In this document: in pieces, positions 55,316-64,000 of the stretch
Position numbering within the stretch: position 1 is the stretch's first letter
Layout: every line of letters begins with the position of its first letter
Assembly (NCBI GenBank): GCA_963920705.1
Contig: OY987236.1
Span: 11,704,190-11,768,189 of the forward strand
Reading direction: 5' to 3'
DNA length: 64,000 bases
DNA from: Odiellus spinosus
Lineage: Eukaryota > Arthropoda > Arachnida > Opiliones > Phalangiidae
Position numbers and translations under genes: made by a program
Notes under the pieces: generated by a model
What the model saw: only the letters and a program-made list of their open reading frames with translations
Database searches by the model: none
Told to the model about the DNA's origin: nothing

Positions 55316-58300
55316 ATATACCTTGGTTTAAAGTATAAATGTGTTCATTTCAAGCACACCTACAAAACAATATATTAAAACGTTTCCCATGTACACCGTT
55401 CGTTAGACTCATTATCAATGGTGTCTTTAACGTCTATCGAATGAAAATTAAATTTCATTTTCATCGTACCTTTAAAACAGAAAGAGCTCTGTAGAGGGAA
55501 GGACGTAGATTTTTTTTGGCACGTCTAGGGAAAACAATTGCCAATAGAGGGAGTCCCTAATCGGGAAGGGGGGTCGGTATGAGGTTTAACCACCGCCCAA
55601 CGCACCCTAGCGGGCAATGGGCTATTGAAAACCCAGTGAAATGAGGGGAAATGGGTCCGCTTTTCCGCGCCATGGAACCAGCTGGCATAGACAAGTCACT
55701 TCTCACGACTTTATCCTCCCCCCCCCCCCACATTTCCAGCACTATTACCCCCCAAAAGCAGCGCGCGAGTCATTCGCCCCCTCGACTCTGGAGGGCGCTT
55801 CCCCGCGGAGAGAACAAGAATTAATATGCCCAAAAGAGAGGGAGACGAGAGAGTAAAGGGAATTAGATGTTCAGAAATAACAAGATTAAGAAGATAGCAA
55901 CACGATGATAATAAGAGGACACTATTATAGAGACCCAAGAGAGATCACTCTCAAAAGAGAAAATAACTTGATCTGTAGTATTACTAGTCTCGCGTTGTTT
56001 GCAGTTAAAGGGATTGTTTCACCTAAGACTTTTAAGTTACCAAGGTGTGTCCTCTTAATCCTAAGATAAATTTATTAGAGAAATATTTATTTAGCTCGTA
56101 TTTTTTGATCAATCTTTAAAAATTGTATTTTCTCATTTTCCCAAGAAATGTTTTATAAACCTTTCTGAATGTTTTTTTTTGGGAAATTAAAAACTCTAAT
56201 TTTAGTCATTAGCGTAGGTTTAATTAAATTAAAATCTTTCAGTTATGATTTATAGCGAATGACAATAACTATTAATTTATTTAAACTCTTTCCTATTAGT
56301 AATATTTCCCCTCTAGGAATGATATAAAATTTAAACCCTGTTTGTGGTCTTCTCTGCGGACAGCGGTGTGCTAGTGTTAGAACACTTCTACAGGCGTAAG
56401 ACGTATAGCCATAGAAAGCCCTTGGTAATGCGGAAACCAAATAATAAATGCGTTTAATTAAAATTAATTTTAAAACAAAATTACAGACTTTATCATCCAT
56501 ATATAAAATTTAAACCCTAAACCTTAACCTTTCCTGTAAAACTAAATTCAAACTTAAATTTATGTCCCCCAAATAAAAAACCGAACCTATCATAAAATAA
56601 TTTCTGATAGAATATCTAAAGCCATAAATCACAAGAAAAAAAAAAAACGTTAGGCCCATATAAAAGGGTTAACAATACCCGAAAAACCCAGACATTTATC
56701 AATGACCCTAAGAATAGAAATGCAGAACTATTGAACCCATCGTATCGTGTTGAAAAACTACATTTTTGCCTATTGAATTTAACACTACGTATCAATACGC
56801 CGTATAATGATGAGTTATACTTAAAACATGATGAAACTAAAACCGTTTTTCTTTCACGCGCAGTGAAAGTAAATTCTTCTGCGGCTGAATTTTTAAAACC
56901 ACCAATAAATTTTGCTCGATTTTGCCGAATTTTTCCCTCTTCTCGGCAGCATCCAAATATGAACTCGATTTTGTCGAAGGGATACGCATCATTTACTCTC
57001 AAAATATGGGGAGGTTCGAAAAGAAGGGGGGTACATTTTTACATTATATTTCAGACTGGACCCTAGCGTAACGTCGTTTGCAAAAAGGAAAGGGGGTGCC
57101 TTCTCTTAAATTCCAGTTAACCCCCGCGCTTTTGCACCCTTAGGGCCCACTCCCGTCGAATCCTCCTACGCTAGAAAGGCTAACTTGTCAGCGCCCTCTG
57201 CTTTCGATCCAAAAAGGGTCATTTCTTATCCAGATTAATGGTCGCCAATGTCAATAAAAATTTTTGAAACTTTATTTCTCTTCTCTGATCCTAAGCCTTG
57301 GCGAAATGCGGCTGCATGACTCCTAGCTCTTTTCCTCTAGTTTAGAGTTGATTCCAGTGAGGGAAAAAGTGGCGGGAAACTATGAGCAAATAGCGGGGGC
57401 CTATTAAGGTTTACTTCTATTAGTTAAAGGACTATTCCCAGTTGATTATAAATAAGCATCGATAACTTGGTTCCACATTAAATTATCAAAAAAAGGAAGA
57501 TTATTTTTTAGGCCACAATATATTTCTAAAGAGTCAGATTTATTTGACCTTATTCTAACATAATTCGTATAATAACAGGTAAATCATGCTTCAAGTTTAC
57601 AACAAGACAAACATGTATTATGATTGGTATATGCTTCTGAAAGTTTTAGTCGTCAGAGCTTTCGCCCGAGTAGAGAGAGAAAATCCGAAAACTCTAAACG
57701 TTCGAGATACGTAATACTAAATTGCCCTCTAGCGGTTGAGATTGGAACTTAGTAGGCGGTACTAATATTGCGCCGAACTTTCTAGACTTTTACGGGGGTT
57801 ACAATGTATAGCGAAACGAAAAAGCGTGTCTCGTCCGGCCGTCGCGATTTTGAGTCTAATTTACTTTAGAAAGAATATACTGGGCCTGGCCGCCTACAAA
57901 TTTCGGAATACTTAGGATGAAACCATAGACTGAGAAAATCGGACTCACTTCATCGTCACCCGCAGTATGTCGTCTTACAAACTTGAAGGATGATTTACTT
58001 GTGGTATAATAGAAGCGCAAAGCATAAAAAACATTTTCTAAATGTAAGAAGATTAAAATTGGCATAGTCTAGGCAATGACAAGAACACTAATACTCGTCC
58101 CTCCCATCAAGGAATCCGTTGAGGGTCGGGCTTTGAGCTCGCGACAGCCTGCCTACGTTTTAACGCTACATATCGAAGTACCTGATTGGTTTTTGAAGCC
58201 TATATCCTTAATGCGCGTGGAGTGACGTAACTCTAGACGGGTTCCTTGAAAAAAAGCTTTACTACTGTAAATATGTCATGTATTATATTTGGTTTATATA

Positions 58301-58974
58301 ATATAATTAAATTATAATTGGTTCGCACTCGATTTCGATCAAAGGCATTAATAATTTGTACGAAAAACGAGTTAACTGATAGCATCATGTGTAATCAAAA
58401 TAAGGTAATTTACGTATACATATGCGTCTTTTTACGATCCCTCAACATCACAATGTCCTTCAACGCCGGACATTTTTAATCGCAAAAATTAAACAACAAA
58501 AAATGTCCCTATTTCACAGTTTGTCAACACGCATGCACTCTCCTTCTCCTATCATCACTGTGTGGATGAAAAAAAATCTTTCATTTATAACAATAATATG
58601 AGGCGGGATATTGACGTCCAATGTAACAAGAGAATATTTCGAGCGGAAACTGGACGAATTTTTGGCAAAAGAAAAAAAAATAAAAAACCCTGGAGGCAAA
58701 CTCGGAGCAGTGGCGAAGCTAAAAACATCCAGCGAAGGAGGGGTGTTAGAATACGCTCATTTGAACCCGGGGCTCCTATAGCTCTTTCCCTTTAGCCGCG
58801 CGCGCGTGTCAAAACTGTCGGAAAAAGCGGTGTTAATACCTATCCGGCCACTGGCACAAGCTTATAATCGCGCAGTATAAGTTCCTATTAAAGGCAGAGT
58901 CAAGAGGATAATGAAGCCCTAGTTTTTTATCTACAAAAGATCCTATTGCCAAGGAATTTCAGGGCTGAGCACAT
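55316..58974. other. Intergenic DNA, no recognised gene
   Basis: Includes a C-rich, CpG-rich patch at 55560-55830 with a poly-C tract. The longest unexplained open frames of the window lie at 56731-57066 on the plus strand (111 residues) and, overlapping it, at 56616-57002 on the minus strand (128 residues). Neither resembles a known family, and both strands being open suggests composition rather than selection. Confidence 0.4.
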
Positions 58975-59265
58975 TAGCCTTCGCCTAATTATCAACTTCC
59001 CATATATTCCCTTGACTTCTTGGCCTAATTATAACCTTCCCTAACCTTACCCTGACCTCAAGACCGATTTTCACACTCTCTAATTTTTTCATAGACTCTT
59101 GAAATAATTTATAGCTTTTGAAACTATTCACTGACCTCTTGAAATATTTTTGGTCTCCGAAAACCTTTTTCCGATCTTTTGGCCTAATCTTCTACGTTCT
59201 AACCTTTTCCTGACCTCTTGGGTAATTTACAATATACATAGCATTACATAACCCCTTGACATAAT
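58975..59265. repeat. Degenerate tandem repeat, roughly 45-50-bp unit
   Basis: Diverged units share CCTGACCTCTTGG, CCTAATT and AACCTTTTCC words. It resembles the CGACCTTTT portion of minisatellites 1 and 2 in flavour but is too decayed to link firmly. Confidence 0.5.
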
Positions 59266-59755
59266 TTTTGGTAAATAAATAAGAAAAATAAGTATATGTT
59301 TTTCCTTTACAACCTCTCTTTAAGTGCCTCCTCGTTTGGAGATAGAAAACCGAAACGTTTTATTCCCCTTCTCCCTCTATACACTCGATACCTAATTAGG
59401 CTGGAGGATAAATAACCAAAAATCTCGATCATCGCAGGAACCCAGGGACTGCAAATGGGGGGTTCGAAGGAGGGTATGGATCCCCTCGGGGACCAGAGGG
59501 CGGAACAAATAGGAAAAGACCCGATGGAGCGAAAATGTTTTTTTATCCCCACGCTAACTCGAGCCCCAAAGAAGAATTGGAGGACGCCAAAAGAGGACTT
59601 AATTCAAAACCAATCGCAAATTTCACTACGATCAAATCTAAAGCTATTTACTTCCCCCTATAACTATGAGAAACAGAATACTCGAGTCATACCATAAGTA
59701 ATTTCGGTGAGGCTAAGTGTGACATTGCAAATTCTCTTCATAAGAGTGATAGCAG
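59266..59755. other. Spacer
   Basis: Overlapping short frames on both strands (59307-59552, 59455-59697) with no family resemblance. No gene called. Confidence 0.4.
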
Positions 59756-60072
59756 CAAGAATCCATTCAGGTTCCATAAGAATATGGGAGCATAGCTTTA
59801 GCCTATGGTACCATCCTCCCAAACTTTGTAACAAAAGTTCGTCTGCAATTTTCGCAACATTTGTACGCTTAGATCTTTTTTCGGTCGGCTCCATTTTTAT
59901 TACCCAAAATATTATGTCAAGGTCGTTAGTGGCGCGGGTTAATAATATAATGTCAGGAGCGATTTACTTGAAAAATCGATTCGAAGCAGACGAACTTTTG
60001 CTACAAAGTTTGGGAGGATGGTTATTGAATCGCGGCCCTCCCATATTCTTATGGAACCTGAATGGATTCTTG
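59756..60072. mobile_element. Foldback family G, copy 2 (317 bp, 7-bp target duplication)
   Basis: Perfect termini CAAGAATCCATTCAGG and CCTGAATGGATTCTTG, with arms of about 95 bases. Host ATAGCAG flanks both sides (59749-59755 and 60073-60079). Nearly identical to 30963-31275, indicating recent transposition. The open frames of 76 and 129 residues over it are chance frames. Confidence 0.92.
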
Positions 60073-60079
60073 ATAGCAG

Positions 60080-61364
60080 TGCATTATGGGTTTTAACTTC
60101 CTGAGGAATCCAAGGAGTACATTTAACTGTGTACATCAAACACGTCAAACCAGACTAAATATCAATAAAAGCTAAAATGGCAATTAGATTATGTAGAGTA
60201 ACCAAAAACTAATCCCTATCAAAAGGGTACGATTATTAGGTTTATGTGATTGGTCATATTCTTAAAGTTATAGCCCGATAAGTTGCCTAGAAAATTGGTC
60301 AGCAATTTTTTTCTGGATGATTTCAATTTCAGCATCTTGACCAATTTTTATTCAAACGAACCACGGGAGGTATCCTTAGTGGGCGCCTCAAATTAGGCTG
60401 TTTGGTTTTCGCTCAGGGGATTTCGAATGCTCTAATCTGAAGTGTATATGGTTACAGTCCATCAGGGGAAGGCTCAAAATTAAGGCAATCTTTTTTGGCT
60501 GGCCCATGGGCCCTGAAACGGAAAAACTAGAAGACTCGTGTGAAAAGCCCTTTAAAATTTTGATTATCAGCGAAAAATTCTTATTGTTCTTATTGGACTT
60601 TTCATACTTCCTCAAAAAAGGGTTCTTATATACACTCCTGATTTAACAGCCTAAAAAAACTTATGACTTGTGTAACTTTTGATCATAATTATAAAATGAT
60701 ATGATGTAAGCACGTAAAACACCCGATATTTCTACCATATAATTATTATACTCTTTGTTCAAGGGGAGTTGTCCCAATGACCAAACCACAGGCGGATTAA
60801 TACACAACACTAAACGTCGTGGGGAAAAACATAGTTGGACAAATTCCCTTCATCAGAAGTAGCCGGCCTTGACTCTGCGGAAAAATCAAGGTGGAAAAAT
60901 GATAGATTTAAGCGTACAGCCATCTCCGACTGAATCTGATTATCGTGGTCGCTATTGAAACTGTTTTCGAATCCCCCCTCACCATACACCTCCTTCCACG
61001 TCGTCCGCGTTTCGTTCTTTCTATTCTTCTGAAGGTTTAATCCTTTAACGGGATCGAATGACAGTTATATTAAAAAACGAGCTAGACTCCCACTATCCGT
61101 TATCCCCAATTTATCATTCTCGACCGATTTTTGCCAGATGAATCAAAAATTTTCTCAGAGGGTCACCATATAAACTCAGCCTAATTGACACGCTGTTTCC
61201 CGGGAAGGTGATAATATAAAGAACTGGAATGAATTAATTGTGGCCAAGCTATTTTTAGATATATGCAGAGATTGGCAACACTCGGAAAAAATGTGTAAGA
61301 GATTGGTAATCTTATAGAAAGGCTTTCCAGAATTCAATTCAATTCGTAATTTGAATATTTTTAT
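60080..61364. other. Intergenic DNA
   Basis: No gene or repeat family recognised. Confidence 0.4.
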
Positions 61365-62165
61365 GGGTTTTTAAGAACGAAATAGAATGCTTGTGGGATT
61401 TGAAGAATTAAAGATCTGTTTGTCTGGGATTTCAAAAATCGAGGAATTATTTGGTATTTAAATAACTGAAGAACTGTTTGGTATTTGAATACTTTACAAA
61501 TTGTTTGAAATTTGAGGAATGGTTTCCTATTTGAATAATTAAAGAATTGTTTGCTATTTGAATAATTGAAGAACTGTTTGGAATTTAAATAATTGAGGAA
61601 CTGTTTGGAATTTTAATTATTGAGGAATTTATTTGGTTTTTGAATAATTGAGGAATTGTTTGGAATTTGAATAATTGAGGAATTGTTTGGAATTTGAATA
61701 ATTGAGGAATTGTTTGGAATTTGAATAATTGAGGAATTGTTTGGAATTTGAATAATTGAGGAATTGTTTGGAATTTGAATAATTGTGGAATTGTTTGGAA
61801 TTTGAATAATTGAGGAATTGTTTGGAATTTGAATAATTGAGGAATTATTTGGAATTTGAATAATTGAGGAATTATTTGGAATTTGAATAATTGAGGAATT
61901 GTTTGGTATTTGAATAATTAAAGAATTTGTTTGGTATTTGAATAATTAAAGAATTTGTTTATTATTTGAATAATTGAGGAATTGTTTGGTATTTGAATAA
62001 TTAAAGAATTTGTTTGGTATTTGAATAATTAAATTAATTTGTTTGGTATTTGAATAATTAAAGAATTTGTTTATTATTTGAATAATTGAGGAATTGTTTG
62101 GTATTTGAATAATTAAAGAATTTGTTTTGTATTTGAATAATTAAAGCATTTGTTTATTATTTGTA
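61365..62165. repeat. Minisatellite 6 (27-bp unit)
   Basis: About 28 units containing GAATAATTGAGGAATTGTTT with GGAATTT or GGTATTT. The centre (about 61660-61890) is the most uniform. The right part is a higher-order mix of GAGGAATTG and AAAGAATTTG variants. Confidence 0.95.
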
Positions 62166-62809
62166 TAAAATAATTGTTTATGAGTTGAAGATTTATTTGG
62201 TTTTTGAAAGATTTGCAGCGGATTGGTTAAGGACCCTATGAAATCATGATTTATTAATTATTATATATATTGCCGTAATATTAATTAAATATTAATTTAG
62301 CTTAAAAATTTTGGAGAAACTCCTATATAGGTTTCTCAGATATTTTAAATGTTCAGTTATTCTTTAAATCGGATCAAAACTAAATATTGAAATATTTAAA
62401 ATATATAACATATATATACTGATGTGGGTGAAAATTTTCAAAACGTTTATAAAAAAACGCATTAGAACATAGAACTAAAATATATATAAACTATATATTC
62501 CGAGAAATAAAGTGAATAAAGGCAATAAATCCAAGCCAGAGTTTTGGATTATATAATCGCGAGAAACTCGAGAAGGGAGAAGGGTAAAGAAGAGAAAATA
62601 GCTTTTGAATCAAATATTCAATTTTGAGACCACAAAAGCATTCAATATTATGAAGAGGGAGCTCGCCGAGTCGGTTATTAGCCCTTAAATCACTCGGTCA
62701 TAAAAAAAAAATCCGTTTCTCCGAATTTCAATTTCTCTCGCTTTAAAAGAGAAACCAAACCAGAGAGGGTTGAAAAGAAAACGAGATCGTCAAAGCAGTC
62801 ATAAACCCA
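62166..62809. other. AT-rich spacer
   Basis: Nothing recognisable. Confidence 0.4.
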
Positions 62810-63124
62810 ATAGTTGATATTATAAAGGAATTTGTGGGTGCGAGATCTTGTTCGAATGTTGCTAACTACGTCACGAAATCAGGTGACATTAAGGTTAGAC
62901 AGGGAAGTTATTTCCGTTTTCATAAAACGCTAGGGGTCAGAGGACTCGGAAGTCACTCAGGAGAGCATCGACCTTGAGACCTATAGCTGACACGGATATA
63001 GAAAAAATAAGCTTAAGAAATGCTCAGTGCTCACGAGCGCTATGAGCTTTACAAGCTATGACGTAGCTGATGACGTCGACGGCAACATGCCCTAAATAAG
63101 CTCCTCCTCTTTTATGATAGCAAC
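62810..63124 (+). repeat. Dispersed repeat F, copy 2
   Basis: Reverse complement of 28001-28300. Includes GAAGTTATTTCCGTTTTCAT, GCTGACACGGATATAG and TGATGACGTCGACGGCAAC. Confidence 0.7.
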
Positions 63125-64000
63125 TACAGAACTATGGAATTATTTCCTTAGAACCCAACATTTGAACGTTTGGGTATAAGCAAACCTCAAGTTCACAGTT
63201 CACAAAATATCACCAGTTCAATAAACCTAAACACCCCAAGCTTTAAAAAGTAATATTGTTCTCTTTCTTTCAATGGTAGAAACGCGAAGCTATATAGGAA
63301 AGGATGGTACGATGTTTTTTGTTTCCATTAGGCGCCGCTAGATGGCGTCGTCTATAAAGTCTTAAACGGCTGGGAGAGGGTCATCACAGTTTTGAAAGTA
63401 ACTAAAGTTCCCGTAGAAAAAATGTTTTTCAAATGAGAATCAATGTCCCATTTCAAGAATGTAAGCAATATAGGTTTATAGAGAAAGCACCCGACCACGA
63501 AGCCGCGATCTTGGGAGTGGGAAGAGGATGGGGAGAGGATGGAAGTCATTGGGATGGCGAGAACATTTCAATATTGAAATGAGGTTGGCGGCTGGCGACA
63601 TATTCGGCTAACGACCTAGCGTTGAGAGAGAGAGACGGAGAGAGTGGGGATACTTTGGTGCGTGGCGTGGCGCGCGGCTCGCGAGCATCAATATGTAAAC
63701 TAGATCCTTAAAATACCCCCCATATACGTATCATCTCCTTTTTGCCTTCTTTTTCCATTTCGGTTGCGAGCTCTTCATTGTGGACCTCCTATCATATACA
63801 CCCGCCCCTCTTCCATAAATTCGATCCCTTTAAATCTATACCAATTTTGGTATAGTAAAAATAGAGGGGACTGTTACTAAAGTGTGTAACTATATTTCGT
63901 TAAAGTGAAACTGCCACAAATTATTTCCAAGTCATATAGATATTTATATATATATATATATATATAATTTTATCTCGATTGATGACGTAGTTAAAATATG
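63125..64000. other. Intergenic DNA at right edge
   Basis: A GC-richer patch at 63560-63700 (GAGAGAGAGACGG, GGCGTGGCGCGCGGC) and a (TA)n microsatellite at about 63945-63965. No gene recognised. Confidence 0.4.

Noticed and set aside
59707-60096. 129-residue plus-strand frame
   Set aside because: Covers foldback family G and both its arms; not kept as protein in the copy at 30963.
1-64000. Many CRE-like TGACGT words
   Set aside because: By a rough composition-based estimate about as many are expected by chance over both strands of the window; several lie in the dispersed repeats D and F.

Overview
This window is AT-rich eukaryotic nuclear DNA, almost certainly from an invertebrate animal. 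The supporting evidence is a spliced gene with GT-AG introns whose product matches animal TTC17, a C2H2 zinc-finger gene carrying CtBP-type PLDLS motifs, eight metazoan-type tRNA-Ala(AGC) genes with Pol III terminators, a Helitron, and many foldback (MITE-like) elements. No species can be named from the sequence. Most of the window is non-coding, and most short open frames in it are chance frames inside repeats.

Layout. 1-8.8 kb: foldback elements, a 30-bp minisatellite (2345-3125) and otherwise unremarkable AT-rich DNA. 8.8-13.55 kb, minus strand: the 5' part of a TTC17-like gene in seven exons (signal peptide, conserved N-terminal region, TPR block, coiled coil). Its large sixth intron holds a 29-bp minisatellite. 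The 3' half of the gene was not found. 13.6-41 kb: a gene desert with two more minisatellites (26-27 bp at 18 kb, 30 bp at 37 kb), large hairpins and several dispersed repeat families present in two or three copies, often in opposite orientations. 41.5-51.3 kb: the functional core. It has eight tRNA-Ala(AGC) genes on the plus strand, the last four in near-identical 323-bp tandem units. An intact single-exon seven-finger C2H2 gene (44249-45361) lies between tRNA copies 1 and 2. A nonautonomous Helitron (47387-48877) lies between copies 3 and 4; it carries its own 30-bp minisatellite and a nested 151-bp foldback element. 51.3-64 kb: a degenerate tRNA-like sequence, a decayed roughly 100-bp satellite, further foldback elements (one with clear 7-bp target duplications at both of its copies), a hammerhead-ribozyme-like motif (54923-54965) and a 27-bp minisatellite at 61.4-62.2 kb.

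How the parts relate. The zinc-finger protein is best read as a DNA-binding transcriptional repressor that recruits CtBP through three evenly spaced PLDLS motifs. The tRNA cluster looks like a locus expanding by unequal crossing-over, with conserved blocks upstream of the genes as well as the internal boxes A and B. The six main minisatellites share a unit length of 26-30 bp although most differ in sequence, and one sits inside a Helitron. No operon-like or CRISPR-like system is present.
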